This document shows, in pieces, positions 24,683-33,868 of a DNA stretch of 64,000 bases. Each line of letters opens with the position of its first letter. Positions within the stretch are counted from its first letter, which is position 1. A program made the position numbers and the translations under genes. The DNA is from Williamsia maris (GTDB lineage Bacteria > Actinomycetota > Actinomycetes > Mycobacteriales > Mycobacteriaceae): assembly GCF_024171815.1 (NCBI RefSeq), contig NZ_JAMTCJ010000002.1, forward strand, positions 1,302,001 to 1,366,000, given 5' to 3'. The notes under the pieces are model-generated. The model saw only the letters and a program-made list of their open reading frames with translations, made no database searches and was not told the origin of the DNA.

Positions 24683-26094
24683 GACGACACCGTCGCACGT
24701 CGCCGCCCCGCCGACAGCGCCGCGTAAAGACCTGCCGAGAAGAGGAACCCGGCGAAGAACGTGATGTCACCGAGGTCAGGGAACTCGCGCACCAGGTAGC
24801 CGGAGAACTTCGTCTGGTTGCAGAACAGCAGGATCGAGGCGACGGTACCGAGGACGAACGACGCCAGTCCGGGCCAGTTGCGCAACGCCCGGCTGTAGAG
24901 CAGTCCGGTGACGTCGGTGCCCCGCCGGAGGAACTGGTCGACGAACACGACGCCGAGCCACGGCCCGATCCAGTAGGCGATGATCAGCAGGAAGGCCTCA
25001 TACGATGCAGCCGCGTCCTTGAGTGCCCACAGCGCCACGAAGAACCCGAGCACGCCGAACAAGACCGCCGCCAGGCCCCGTTCCAGGTTCTTCTTCGTCC
25101 TGATGCCGATGGTGGTGAAGGCCATGCCCGCGGAGTAGACGTTGACCGCGTTGGCCGAGATGGACCCCAGGACGATGGCGATGAGCAACAGATCCGACAG
25201 CCACCCCGGGAAATGGACTGTGAACTGGTGTGTGGGGTTGGCGTCGTCCGGGTCGGCAATGGTGGCCGACGCGATGCCGACGATCATGCCGAACGACGTC
25301 GACCAGAACAGGCCGGCGGCGGCGTATCCGCCTGCGGCCCAGCCCGTCACCGACCTCGGCAGGTAGCGGCTGTAGTCGGTGGCGTAGGGGTTCCAGCCCG
25401 CGGTGTAGCCGAATGCGGCACCCAGGGTGATGAGGAACCCGCCGATGCCCCCGCCGCCGCTCACCGCGGACGGCTCGGTCTTGGTGAACATGACGATGCC
25501 GGCGATGACGAAGATGACGGTCAGTACCGGGAACGCGTACTTCTCGAACGCGTGGATCATGTTGTGGCCCAAGAAGCCGATGGCCAGCTGCACCACCACG
25601 ACGATGATCAGCGACACCACCTTGGGCAGCCCGGTGAGTGTGGTGATGGCGAACGCGCCGCTGACGCTGTTGGTGGCGAACCAGCCGACGCCGGCCATCA
25701 CCGACATCAGGGTGGCCGGGACCACGTTGCCGAAGTAGCCGAAGGACAACCGCGAGATCACCATCTGCGGGACCCCCGTCGACGGCCCGCGCGCGGTGAG
25801 GATCCCGTGCGTGAGTGCGCCGAGTGCGTTGCCGATCACCACTGCGGCGATGGCCTGCCACATCGTCTGGCCGAAGAACAGAACCGCGATGACGCCGACG
25901 TAGATCGTCGCGAACTCCATGTTCGGCGACGTCCAGGTCCAGAAGAGGCTCACGGGGCTCCCGTGGCGCGCGTCGTCGGGGATCGGCTCGTTGCCGCCCG
26001 GTTCGACGGCGATCACCTTGGTGCCGTATCCCAGCGCGGCCGTGTTCATCTCGACGTCGTTCGTGCCGGACGGGGAATCGTCGGTGATGCTCAT
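24679..26094 (-). CDS. NCS1 nucleobase permease (cytosine/purine type)
   Basis: A 471-residue transporter with 12 hydrophobic segments, family Nucleobase:Cation Symporter-1. Typical stretches are FWTWTSPNMEFATIYVG in helix 1, GLPKVVSLIIVV, and NPYATDYSRYLPRSV, close to the CodB/PucI signature. I chose ATG 26094 (MSITDD); the frame is open 51 bases further up but contains only an unlikely Arg/Pro-rich extension. It is the first gene of a two-gene operon with the deaminase. Confidence 0.87.
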   Translation of the reverse strand: MSITDDSPSGTNDVEMNTAALGYGTKVIAVEPGGNEPIPDDARHGSPVSLFWTWTSPNMEFATIYVGVIAVLFFGQTMWQAIAAVVIGNALGALTHGILTARGPSTGVPQMVISRLSFGYFGNVVPATLMSVMAGVGWFATNSVSGAFAITTLTGLPKVVSLIIVVVVQLAIGFLGHNMIHAFEKYAFPVLTVIFVIAGIVMFTKTEPSAVSGGGGIGGFLITLGAAFGYTAGWNPYATDYSRYLPRSVTGWAAGGYAAAGLFWSTSFGMIVGIASATIADPDDANPTHQFTVHFPGWLSDLLLIAIVLGSISANAVNVYSAGMAFTTIGIRTKKNLERGLAAVLFGVLGFFVALWALKDAAASYEAFLLIIAYWIGPWLGVVFVDQFLRRGTDVTGLLYSRALRNWPGLASFVLGTVASILLFCNQTKFSGYLVREFPDLGDITFFAGFLFSAGLYAALSAGRRRATVSS

Positions 26095-26197
26095 CCACAG
26101 AACTGTCCACCGCCGGGCAGACCACGGCAACGGGTACGGCCGCAATTAACAGCCTTGTCACCCGGCGGGGGCGGGTGGATGTGGAAAACTCTCCCGC

Positions 26198-26944
26198 ATG
26201 GCTACCGGAACCCTGATCTTGATGCGGCACGGCGAGAGCACCTGGAACGAGTCCAACCAGTTCACCGGTTGGGTCGATGTGGACCTCACCGACAAGGGAC
26301 GGGCCGAGGCCAAGCGTGCGGGGGAGTTGCTCGTGGAGCACGACCTGCTGCCCGACGTCCTCTACACATCGCTGCTGCGCCGGGCCATCGCGACCGCGCA
26401 GATCGCCCTCGACGTCGCCGACCGGCACTGGATCCCGGTGGTCCGCGACTGGCGCATCAATGAACGGCACTACGGCGCGCTGCAGGGCCTCGACAAGGCG
26501 GCCACCAAGGAGAAGTACGGCAACGAGCAGTTCATGCTCTGGCGCCGTAGCTACGACACCCCGCCGCCGGCCATCGAGCCCGACGCCGAGTACAGCCAGA
26601 GTGCGGATCCGCGCTACGCCGACCTCGATGCGGTGCCGCTGACGGAGTGCCTCAAGGACGTCGTCGAGCGGATGATCCCGTACTTCACCGAGGTCATCGC
26701 GCAGGACCTGCGCGCGGGTAAGACCGTCCTGATCGCCGCGCACGGCAACTCGCTGCGCGCGTTGGTCAAGCACCTCGAGCAGATCTCCGACGCCGACATC
26801 GCGGGCCTGAACATCCCCACCGGCAACCCGCGCCGGTACGACCTCGGCGACGATCTGATGCCCATCGGTGAGGGTGCGTACCTCGACCCGGAGGCTGCCG
26901 AGGCGGGGGCCGCGGCGGTCGCGGCGCAGGGCGAGAAGAAGTAG
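26198..26944 (+). CDS. gpm1: 2,3-bisphosphoglycerate-dependent phosphoglycerate mutase
   Basis: A 248-residue glycolytic enzyme interconverting 3- and 2-phosphoglycerate. The phosphohistidine motif is [10 protein letters not shown] (His10/11), with [25 protein letters not shown] and the second histidine in [11 protein letters not shown]. Length and motifs fit GpmA. In M. tuberculosis gpm1 (Rv0489) sits just before senX3, as here with one gene between. The ATG is likely leaderless (AAAACT seven bases upstream, weak). The last 18 residues are Ala/Glu-rich. Confidence 0.94.
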   Translation: MATGTLILMRHGESTWNESNQFTGWVDVDLTDKGRAEAKRAGELLVEHDLLPDVLYTSLLRRAIATAQIALDVADRHWIPVVRDWRINERHYGALQGLDKAATKEKYGNEQFMLWRRSYDTPPPAIEPDAEYSQSADPRYADLDAVPLTECLKDVVERMIPYFTEVIAQDLRAGKTVLIAAHGNSLRALVKHLEQISDADIAGLNIPTGNPRRYDLGDDLMPIGEGAYLDPEAAEAGAAAVAAQGEKK

Positions 26945-26999
26945 TCCGGCGGGCCCGCGAACCGGGTGCGTGTACGGATGTGCGGCGCTATCCTGGGAT

Positions 27000-27329
27000 A
27001 TGGCCCAGGACACACATTCGGAGAACGCATCCGCGCAGTCGCGGGTCCGAGTCACGCATTCACGGCCTCAGGAACGGTACGAGGCGTATCTCGGCGACGA
27101 GTACATCGGTTATCTCGACTACGTCGACGAGATCGAACAGGTGGTCATCACCCACACGGTGATCGCGGACCGGTTCAGCGGTCAGGGCTACGGCGGCCAG
27201 CTGGTACGCCACGTGCTCGACGACATCGCCCCCACCCACAAGCCGATCGTCCCGGTCTGTCCGTTCGTGGCGCACTTCGTCGAGCAGAACCCGTCGTATG
27301 CGTCGATGGTGGCCCGGATCAGCCGCTGA
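27000..27329 (+). CDS. GNAT-like N-acetyltransferase (YjdJ type)
   Basis: A 109-residue single-domain protein of the short GNAT-like group (COG2388). It has YEAYLGDEYIGYLDYV, a central strand VVITHTVIADRFSGQGYGGQLV with the acetyl-CoA loop, and VPVCPFVAHFVEQNP. The start is ATG 27000 with TATCCT five bases upstream; an open frame further up is not needed. Acceptor unknown. It lies between gpm1 and senX3, where mycobacteria have no such gene that I recall. Confidence 0.75.
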   Translation: MAQDTHSENASAQSRVRVTHSRPQERYEAYLGDEYIGYLDYVDEIEQVVITHTVIADRFSGQGYGGQLVRHVLDDIAPTHKPIVPVCPFVAHFVEQNPSYASMVARISR

Positions 27330-27529
27330 GCGACGTGTCGCGGGTCACCGTCTGCCCGGGCGCGAGGGCGAACGGGAGAAATCGCGGTGAACTCCACCCC
27401 AACAAGGCAGACCTGGCTTGTTACGGCGGTCGCCAACAAGCATTCTTGCCCAGTGTCGTGTTCAGCCAACCGTAAGCTCCGGGGTCTGGATTTCACCGAC
27501 TCCGGGCTCGCCGACCGTAGGCTGACCGC
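27330..27529. other. Intergenic region before senX3 with competing hairpin arms
   Basis: 200 bases without a gene. AACAAG (27401-27406), CTTGTT (27417-27422) and AACAAG (27435-27440) alternate, so the middle arm can pair with either side; the better pair is GCTTGTT (27416-27422) with AACAAGC (27435-27441). The senX3 -10 (TAGGCT, 27518-27523) is near the end. No clear RegX3 box was recognised. Confidence 0.4.
27518..27523 (+). promoter_or_regulatory. Leaderless -10 of senX3-regX3
   Basis: TAGGCT, six bases before the GTG start of senX3 at 27530. There is no Shine-Dalgarno sequence, and the hexamer fixes the start. Confidence 0.55.
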
Positions 27530-28915
27530 GTGACCGCAGTGATCGTCGCCGGAATCGTGGTGCTGATCGCGATCGCGGGAGTCGGCGGATGGCTGATCGG
27601 GAGGCGGACGACCCGCCCGACGGTCCGATCCCCTGAGATCCTGCGGGCCACCACCACGCCCGCGCCCCGGACGACCCTCACCACCGACACCCCGATCGAC
27701 GTCGCGGCCGACAGCACGTTGGGCAACCGCCCCAACGAACTCCTCGAGCCGGGCACCGAGACGGTCGACGGGCGCATGTCCAAGGCCGCGCTGCTGGCCC
27801 TGGTGGTGCAGACCACCGAGGTCGGGATCGCCGTCGTCGACGAACACCGCGACGTGGTCATGTTCAACCGCCGCGCGCACGAACTCGGCCTGGTCCACGA
27901 TCACCTCCTGGAGGACCAGGTCTGGGCCGCCTCGCGGACCGTCCTCGAGACCGGCGAGGACGTCGACGTCGAACTCACCCCGCACCACGCGACCAACGGC
28001 TTCATCTCCACCGGGCGGGCCGTGGCGCCGCCGGTCGCGGTGCGTTGCGTGATCCGGCTGGTCACCGACGGCACCGAGCGGTACGCCGTGGTCTACGGCA
28101 GCGACGATTCCGACAACATGCGCCTGGAGGCGACACGACGTGACTTCGTCGCCAACGTCTCCCACGAACTCAAGACCCCCGTCGGCGCGATCGGCCTGCT
28201 CACCGAGGCGCTGCTGGAGTCGCAGGACGACCCCGAGTCGGTCCGGCACTTCGGCGAGCGTGTGATCACCGAGTCCACCCGCATGGGCAACATGGTCAAC
28301 GAGCTCATCGCGCTCTCGCGGCTGCAGGGCGCCGAGAAGCTCCCCGACTCCGACGACGTGAACGTCGACGAACTCGTCGACGAGGCCATCCACCGTGCGC
28401 AGGTGGGCGCCGAGGCGGCGGGTATCTCGTTGAACACCGACCGGCCCAGCGGCCTGGTGGTCCGGGGTGACCGCACCCTGCTGCTCACCGCGCTGAACAA
28501 CCTCATCGCCAACGCGATCGCCTACTCGCCGGCCAACTCGCCGGTGTCGGTGAGCCGTCGCGTGATCCCGGCGGGTACCGATCCGGCCATGGTGGCCATC
28601 GCGGTGACCGACCGCGGTATCGGGATCGCCCCGCGCGACCAGGCCCGCGTGTTCGAACGGTTCTTCCGCGTCGACAAGGCGCGGTCGCGGGCCACCGGCG
28701 GGACCGGACTCGGACTCGCCATCGTCAAACACGTCGCGGCGAACCACGACGGGTCGATCACCCTGTGGAGCAAACCCGGGACCGGCTCGACGTTCACGCT
28801 CGCGATCCCCATGTCTCGCGCCGGTGTCGGCGAGAAGACCATCCCTGCACCACGATTCACCACGGACAAGGACTCGGATCGCCGGGTTCTCGAGACGAAG
28901 GAACTGAACAGGTGA
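27530..28915 (+). CDS. senX3: Sensor histidine kinase SenX3
   Basis: A 461-residue membrane kinase of the phosphate-responsive SenX3-RegX3 system. One N-terminal membrane helix (1-25), a Thr/Pro-rich linker, a PAS-like domain (about 88-190), the dimerisation/phosphoacceptor box [14 protein letters not shown] with His212, then an ATPase domain with N box ([12 protein letters not shown]), G1 ([11 protein letters not shown]), F (FERFFRVD) and G2 ([12 protein letters not shown]). It is longer than the mycobacterial protein because of the linker and tail. The start is GTG, leaderless. It overlaps regX3 by GTGA. Confidence 0.94.
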   Translation: MTAVIVAGIVVLIAIAGVGGWLIGRRTTRPTVRSPEILRATTTPAPRTTLTTDTPIDVAADSTLGNRPNELLEPGTETVDGRMSKAALLALVVQTTEVGIAVVDEHRDVVMFNRRAHELGLVHDHLLEDQVWAASRTVLETGEDVDVELTPHHATNGFISTGRAVAPPVAVRCVIRLVTDGTERYAVVYGSDDSDNMRLEATRRDFVANVSHELKTPVGAIGLLTEALLESQDDPESVRHFGERVITESTRMGNMVNELIALSRLQGAEKLPDSDDVNVDELVDEAIHRAQVGAEAAGISLNTDRPSGLVVRGDRTLLLTALNNLIANAIAYSPANSPVSVSRRVIPAGTDPAMVAIAVTDRGIGIAPRDQARVFERFFRVDKARSRATGGTGLGLAIVKHVAANHDGSITLWSKPGTGSTFTLAIPMSRAGVGEKTIPAPRFTTDKDSDRRVLETKELNR

Positions 28916-29601
28916 CGCACGTCCTGATTGTGGAAGACGAAGAGTCTCTGGCTGATCCGTTGGCCTTCCTGCTACGCAAGGAAGGGTTCGAGACGACGAT
29001 CGTCAACGACGGCTCGCGCGCGATCGGCGAGTTCGAGCGGGTCTCGCCCGACATCGTGCTCCTCGACCTGATGCTCCCGGGGGTGTCGGGAACCGAGGTC
29101 TGCAAGGCGCTGCGGCTCAAGTCCAGCGTCCCGGTGATCATGGTGACCGCGCGCGACAGCGAGATCGACAAGGTCGTGGGTCTCGAACTCGGCGCCGACG
29201 ACTACGTCACCAAGCCGTACTCGGCACGTGAGTTGATCGCGCGGATCCGCGCGGTGCTGCGGCGCGGCGTCGACACCGGCGACGACCTCGGACTCGATGG
29301 CGGCCTGCTCGAGGCCGGTCCGGTGACGATGGACGTCGAACGCCACATCGTGTCGGTGGAGGGTTCGACGATCACGTTGCCGCTCAAGGAGTTCGACCTC
29401 CTGGAGTACCTGCTGCGCAACGCGGGACGGGTGCTGACCCGCGGACAGTTGATCGACCGGGTGTGGGGTGCCGACTACGTCGGGGACACCAAGACGCTCG
29501 ACGTGCACGTCAAGCGACTGCGGTCGAAGATCGAGTCCGACCCGGGCAACCCCAAGCACCTGGTCACCGTTCGCGGCCTGGGCTACAAGCTCGAACCCTG
29601 A
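28912..29601 (+). CDS. regX3: Response regulator RegX3 (OmpR/PhoB family)
   Basis: A 229-residue regulator. Receiver domain 1-115 has acidic pocket VEDEE, phosphoacceptor Asp52 in LLDLMLPG, Thr79 and Lys101 (VTKPYS), positions identical to the mycobacterial protein. The winged-helix DNA-binding domain is about 130-227 ([27 protein letters not shown]). It activates phosphate-starvation genes. The GTG start overlaps senX3 as GTGA, so the MIRU-bearing gap known between these genes in M. tuberculosis is absent. The end overlaps the convergent gene by 19 bases. Confidence 0.95.
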   Translation: MTHVLIVEDEESLADPLAFLLRKEGFETTIVNDGSRAIGEFERVSPDIVLLDLMLPGVSGTEVCKALRLKSSVPVIMVTARDSEIDKVVGLELGADDYVTKPYSARELIARIRAVLRRGVDTGDDLGLDGGLLEAGPVTMDVERHIVSVEGSTITLPLKEFDLLEYLLRNAGRVLTRGQLIDRVWGADYVGDTKTLDVHVKRLRSKIESDPGNPKHLVTVRGLGYKLEP

Positions 29602-30398
29602 CGGGCTGCCTTCGCGAGTTCGACGGTGGCGGCACGTAATCCGTCGGCGGAGTCGAGTCGGTGCGCGTACCCGACCCGGGTGTGCGCCGGCTGCGGCCCG
29701 CGCGGTGTCGCGACCAGTAGGTCGAGGCCGTACCGATCGGCGCCGGTGCATCGCGCACTGGTCGCATCCGGGTATCCGCCAAGGGCGCGGGCCATCGCCA
29801 GCAACGACTCGGCGTGGTCGGCGTTGAGGTGCTCGATCGCCGGACCAGCGTGCGGCACAACGGGATCGGGTTCGGCCGAGATGTAGTCGGTGCCGCTCGC
29901 GGAGTCCATGCGGCCGTAGCCGCCGACCCAGCGGACGCGGTGCACGCGCAGCACCCACAGCGAGAAGTCGCTGTAGTCGACGTAGTACTTCGCCGCGGGA
30001 ACCGCCGCGAGATGTGCGGCGCGGGCCGCGTCGTACTCGTCGCCGACCGGGCGCTCGACCGCGCCGGCGAGCGTCACCCGACCGCTGGCCAGTGGGTCGT
30101 CGTCGGTGTCGGGGGTGACGATCGCGATGCTCGCCCGCGGGTCGTGCGCGAGATTGCGACCGTGCTCGGCCATGTGTGACACGCACAGCACCGGGGAGCC
30201 CTCGTGCAGGCCGTAGGTGACGAACGACGCCCAGGGGTCGCCGTCGGCGGTGAGCGTCGCCAGGGTCGCGGTGGTGTTCGACGCCGCGAGGGTCCTGGAC
30301 TCCTCGGCCGGCGACGAGCGGGTGGGGCGCAGGACGTCGGACAGCGGCCCGGGGATCGTGGGGGCGTCGCCGGGGTCTCCGTGATCGCGATTGGCCAT
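29583..30398 (-). CDS. HugZ-like heme/FMN-binding split-barrel protein
   Basis: A 271-residue protein with an N-terminal pyridoxamine-5'-phosphate-oxidase-like split barrel (about 25-165: TLATLTADGDPWASFVTY, ASIAIVTPD, FSLWVLRVHRVRWVGGYG) and a C-terminal DUF2470 domain with IEHLNADHAESLLAMA. This is the HugZ/HutZ architecture linked to heme binding or breakdown. Whether it degrades heme or binds flavin is not shown. GAGGAG lies eight bases before the ATG, and it starts five bases after the Rv0495c-like stop, so they form an operon. Confidence 0.82.
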   Translation of the reverse strand: MANRDHGDPGDAPTIPGPLSDVLRPTRSSPAEESRTLAASNTTATLATLTADGDPWASFVTYGLHEGSPVLCVSHMAEHGRNLAHDPRASIAIVTPDTDDDPLASGRVTLAGAVERPVGDEYDAARAAHLAAVPAAKYYVDYSDFSLWVLRVHRVRWVGGYGRMDSASGTDYISAEPDPVVPHAGPAIEHLNADHAESLLAMARALGGYPDATSARCTGADRYGLDLLVATPRGPQPAHTRVGYAHRLDSADGLRAATVELAKAARQGSSL

Positions 30399-30403
30399 GG
30401 TGT

Positions 30404-31255
30404 CTACTCCTCGGGAGTCAGCGCGTATTTGATGTCACCGGTGCGGCGTTCGGTCGCACGGGCGGTCGCCGGGTGGATCGCGATCAGGCCGAGCCCGTTG
30501 CGACGACGGCACGCCGCGGCCAGCTCGTCGTAGGCGGCCTGGCCGATCAGCTCGGTCAGCTCGGGACCGTAGGACTGCCAGACCTGCTTCTCACCCACAT
30601 GCGCGTCGGGGGACCCCGAGCAGTACCACTTCAGGTCCTCGCCACCCGAACCCCAACCGCGCCGGTCGAACTCGGTGATCGTGGTCTTGAGGATCTCGGA
30701 GCCGTCGGGACGCTCGACCCACGTCTGCTCGCGTCGGACCGGCAGCTGCCAGCACACGTCGGGCTTGACGGTCAGCGGCTCGAGACCCTTGCGCAGCGCC
30801 ATCGAGTGCAGTGCGCACCCCGCGCCGCCGGCGAAACCGGGACGGTTGAGGAAGATGCAGGCGCCCTTGTGCTTGCGGGTCTTGACGGCAGGCTCGTCGT
30901 CGAGCTCGTCCTCCTCGAGGTAGCCGCGCTTGCCCAGCGGATCGCGTCCGGTGCCCTTGTCGTAGAACTGCCAGTCGTCCGGCGTCAGCATCTTCATGCC
31001 GCGTTCGAGTCGTTTGCGATCGTCGTCGTCCGACAGATACGCGCCGTGGCTGCAGCACCCGTCGTCCTCACGGCCCTCGATGATCCCCTGGCACGCGGGC
31101 GTGCCGAACACGCACGTCCAATGCGACAGCAGCCATGTCAGATCGGCGCTGATGAGGTGTTCGGGGTCGGCGGGATCGATGAAATCGAACCACTCGCGCG
31201 GGAAGTCGAGCTCGACTTCCGGGGCGGGGGTGATCTTGTCTGTGGCTGCCTGCAC
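30404..31255 (-). CDS. Cys-rich conserved protein, Rv0495c family
   Basis: A 283-residue protein matching Rv0495c by position and overall character. It is rich in cysteine in a pattern that suggests a metal or Fe-S site: [38 protein letters not shown] and KWYCSG. No enzymatic motif is recognised and no function is known to me. The start is GTG 31255, with TACCGT eight bases upstream on the minus strand; the frame stays open far beyond, but that part is antisense to ppx1. It is divergent from ppx1 with 34 bases between starts. Confidence 0.82.
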   Translation of the reverse strand: MQAATDKITPAPEVELDFPREWFDFIDPADPEHLISADLTWLLSHWTCVFGTPACQGIIEGREDDGCCSHGAYLSDDDDRKRLERGMKMLTPDDWQFYDKGTGRDPLGKRGYLEEDELDDEPAVKTRKHKGACIFLNRPGFAGGAGCALHSMALRKGLEPLTVKPDVCWQLPVRREQTWVERPDGSEILKTTITEFDRRGWGSGGEDLKWYCSGSPDAHVGEKQVWQSYGPELTELIGQAAYDELAAACRRRNGLGLIAIHPATARATERRTGDIKYALTPEE

Positions 31256-31263
31256 AACTGACA

Positions 31264-31282
31264 ACGGTAGACGCACTACCCT
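31264..31282. promoter_or_regulatory. Divergent leaderless promoters, Rv0495c-like / ppx1
   Basis: Plus strand: TACCCT at 31277-31282, seven bases before the ppx1 GTG at 31290. Minus strand: TACCGT at 31264-31269, eight bases before the GTG at 31255. The two hexamers are only seven bases apart, so the promoters must compete for polymerase. Confidence 0.55.
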
Positions 31283-31289
31283 CTGGGGC

Positions 31290-32294
31290 GTGCGCTTAGG
31301 AGTTCTGGACGTCGGCAGCAACACCGTCCATCTGTTGGTGGTCGATGCACATCGTGGTGGGCACCCCACCCCGATGAGTTCGACCAAGTCGACGCTGCGG
31401 CTGGCCGAACAGATCGATGCGAGCGGAAGACTGTCCCCACTGGGCGCGACGAAGCTGATCGAGGCCGTCGAGGAGTTCACCACCATCGCGTCGAGCTCGG
31501 GCTGCGCGCAGGTCATGGCCTTCGCGACGTCGGCGGTACGCGACGCGACCAACTGCGACCGTGTGTTGGCCGACGTCGAGAAGAGCACCGGCGTGCGGGT
31601 GGAGGTGCTGACCGGCGAGGACGAGGCCCGGCTGACGTCGCTGGCGGTGCGCCGCTGGTTCGGGTGGAGCGCGGGACGCATCCTGGCCCTCGACATCGGC
31701 GGCGGCTCGCTGGAACTGTCGAACGGGGTCGACGAGGAACCCGACGTCGCGTTGTCGTTGCCGCTGGGCGCGGGTCGACTCACCCGGGAATGGCTGACCG
31801 AGGACCCGCCGGGCAAACGCCGCGTCGCGGTGCTGCGTGACTGGCTCGACGCCGAGATGGCCGGCGCCGCGAAGGAGCTGACGGCGGCCGGGACGCCAGA
31901 TCTGGCCGTCGGGACGTCGAAGACCTTCCGTTCGTTGGCCCGACTCACCGGTGCCGCGCCGTCGAGCGCGGGGCCGCGGGTGACGCGCACACTGACCAGC
32001 AACGGCCTCCGACAGCTCATCTCGTTCATCTCCCGCATGACGGTGAGTGACCGCGCGGAGCTCGAGGGCGTCAGCGAGGACCGCGCAGGCCAACTCGTGG
32101 CGGGTGCGCTCGTCGCGGAGGCCTCGATGCGGGCGCTGTCGGTCGATACCCTGGAGATTTGCCCGTGGGCACTGCGGGAGGGTGTCATCTTGCGACGGCT
32201 CGACGCGGGCGTGGCGATCCCGACCGACCCGGGGAACCCGGGTGCCGCGGACATCGACATCGTCACGAGCGGCCGCCCGAGCGCACGATCCTAG
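31290..32294 (+). CDS. ppx1: Exopolyphosphatase / Ppx-GppA phosphatase
   Basis: A 334-residue member of the ASKHA superfamily, like Rv0496, which removes terminal phosphate from polyphosphate. The two phosphate loops are [11 protein letters not shown] (5-15) and [12 protein letters not shown] (about 133-144); [10 protein letters not shown] and [11 protein letters not shown] are further family motifs. The GTG start is leaderless. It lies near senX3-regX3, a phosphate-sensing link kept in mycobacteria. The short single-domain form fits Ppx1 rather than full GppA. Confidence 0.92.
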   Translation: MRLGVLDVGSNTVHLLVVDAHRGGHPTPMSSTKSTLRLAEQIDASGRLSPLGATKLIEAVEEFTTIASSSGCAQVMAFATSAVRDATNCDRVLADVEKSTGVRVEVLTGEDEARLTSLAVRRWFGWSAGRILALDIGGGSLELSNGVDEEPDVALSLPLGAGRLTREWLTEDPPGKRRVAVLRDWLDAEMAGAAKELTAAGTPDLAVGTSKTFRSLARLTGAAPSSAGPRVTRTLTSNGLRQLISFISRMTVSDRAELEGVSEDRAGQLVAGALVAEASMRALSVDTLEICPWALREGVILRRLDAGVAIPTDPGNPGAADIDIVTSGRPSARS

Positions 32295-32310
32295 GAAAGG
32301 CAGAACAGGA

Positions 32311-33837
32311 ATGGCCAGAGAACCGGATGCGGATTCACGGCCGATCTCGGTGGCCGAACTCATGGCACGGGCTCGGGAGCTCGACGATGCGTCGACCGAC
32401 GGCGACGCCGGCTCGGACGGCTCGGGTTCGGACGGCTCGGGACGTCGACGTCGTGGTGGCGCCGGGTCGGTGTCGTTCGCGGAGCTGACCGGCGAGTTGC
32501 CACGCGTCTCCGACGCCCCCTCCCGCAGCGGGCGACAGGCCGCTGAGCAGGAGTCGAACGAGCCGGCCGCCACCAGTGCCCCCTCCGCGGACCCGGGGTC
32601 GCGCTTCGTCCCCACCGAGTCCTCGGCGCGGGTCGCCGAGCCGACCCGCGGGCCGTTCCCCCGATCCGAGCCCCCTCGACCCACCCGTGAGCCGGGGGTC
32701 TTCCCGCGGTCGGAGGCCCCGGCGGCCCGACCGTTCGAGCCGCCCACCCGTCCGGCCGCATGGGCCTCGCCCGACCGCGGTGCCGGCGACCGACCCGTCC
32801 ACCCGCCGACCCGCGACATCAGCAGCGGGGCCATCGCGGACCGCTTCCGCGACCAGCGTCGGGCGGTCGCCGCCGACGCGGTCGAGACCGGCATCATCCC
32901 GCGCGTCGAGCAGGCACCGGAGGTCGACGCGTCGGCACCGCCGACCGGCTCGCTCGACGGCGCCGACCTGGGCCATCTCACCCCGCAGGAGCGCGAGCGC
33001 GAGTTCGAGCGGTACCGCAACTTCGAGGACATCGACGACCTCGCCGAGACCGAACCCGAACCGAAGAAGAAGCGTGGCCGCCTCGGTGGTCTGCTGCGCG
33101 GGCGATCCGCGACCGCCGCAGATCTGCCGATTGACGACGCCCCCGCCGACCCCGCTGACGACCACGAGCAGTGGGACGACCGCCCCTGGACCCGGTGGCC
33201 CGCCGACGACGCCGCCGACACCGACGCCGCCGACACCGACGCGGCCGAGACCGACGAGGTCCGCGACCACCTGCGCGATTCCGGTGACTTCGACTTCGCC
33301 GACGACTCCACCACCGCCTTCGGCGCGGGCGAGTCCTTCCCTCGCGACGACGCGGCCCCGCGTCCGGCTCCGCCCGTCGACGGTCGTCGTCGCCGGGACG
33401 CCGACGCCGAGACCCAGATCGTCGACCTCGACCAGGCCCAGGTGGGTGCGTACGCCGACGAGCGCGACGCGCAGGATCACCCCGCCGCCACCGCCGCCCC
33501 GGAGCAGCCCCGCCGTCGCCGGGCCCGCACCGACGACGCCGACACGACGTCCACTGAGCACGACACCGAGGCCTCGCCCGCACGACAGTGGGCGATGCTC
33601 GGGATCCAGGTCGTCGTCGGCCTCGTGGTGGGCGTCGGTCTGTTCCTCGGATTCCACGAGCTGTGGAAGTGGAACGTCTACTTCGCCCTGGTCCTGGCCG
33701 TCGTCGTGATGTTCGGCATGGTCACCACCGTGCACGTCGTGCGCCGCAGCCAGGACCTCATCAGCACCCTGCTCGCCCTGGGCGTCGGACTGATCGTCAC
33801 GATCGGGCCGCTGGTGCTGCTCGCGTCGGGCAGTTGA
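32311..33837 (+). CDS. Rv0497-like membrane protein with long disordered region
   Basis: A 508-residue protein. Residues 1-425 are hydrophilic, rich in Asp, Ala, Pro, Arg and Ser, with little predicted order; an ISVAELMARA motif lies near the start and a basic patch EPKKKRGRLGGLLRGRS around 250. The last 80 residues hold three membrane segments (VVVGLVVGVGLFLGF, YFALVLAVVVMFGMVTT, ALGVGLIVTIGPLVLLA). It keeps the Rv0497 position after ppx1 but is much longer than I recall for that protein (about 310). The ATG has AGGAAAGG upstream. Function unknown. Confidence 0.75.
   Translation: MAREPDADSRPISVAELMARARELDDASTDGDAGSDGSGSDGSGRRRRGGAGSVSFAELTGELPRVSDAPSRSGRQAAEQESNEPAATSAPSADPGSRFVPTESSARVAEPTRGPFPRSEPPRPTREPGVFPRSEAPAARPFEPPTRPAAWASPDRGAGDRPVHPPTRDISSGAIADRFRDQRRAVAADAVETGIIPRVEQAPEVDASAPPTGSLDGADLGHLTPQEREREFERYRNFEDIDDLAETEPEPKKKRGRLGGLLRGRSATAADLPIDDAPADPADDHEQWDDRPWTRWPADDAADTDAADTDAAETDEVRDHLRDSGDFDFADDSTTAFGAGESFPRDDAAPRPAPPVDGRRRRDADAETQIVDLDQAQVGAYADERDAQDHPAATAAPEQPRRRRARTDDADTTSTEHDTEASPARQWAMLGIQVVVGLVVGVGLFLGFHELWKWNVYFALVLAVVVMFGMVTTVHVVRRSQDLISTLLALGVGLIVTIGPLVLLASGS
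33214..33258 (+). repeat. Three 15-base in-frame tandem repeats
   Basis: Units GCCGACACCGACGCC, GCCGACACCGACGCG and GCCGAGACCGACGAG encode ADTDA, ADTDA, AETDE inside the disordered part of the Rv0497-like protein. Copy number may vary between strains. Confidence 0.6.
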
Positions 33838-33868
33838 CCAGCGCAGGGACGACGCCGGGGGGCCGCAC

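Noticed and set aside
24998-27055. 685-residue open frame on the minus strand
   Set aside because: It is antisense to gpm1 and out of frame in the NCS1 permease, both of which have complete motifs.
31256-32266. Long N-terminal extension of the Rv0495c-like protein
   Set aside because: The extension is antisense to ppx1, Ser/Arg-rich and without motifs; a GTG with a promoter hexamer at 31255 is the better start.
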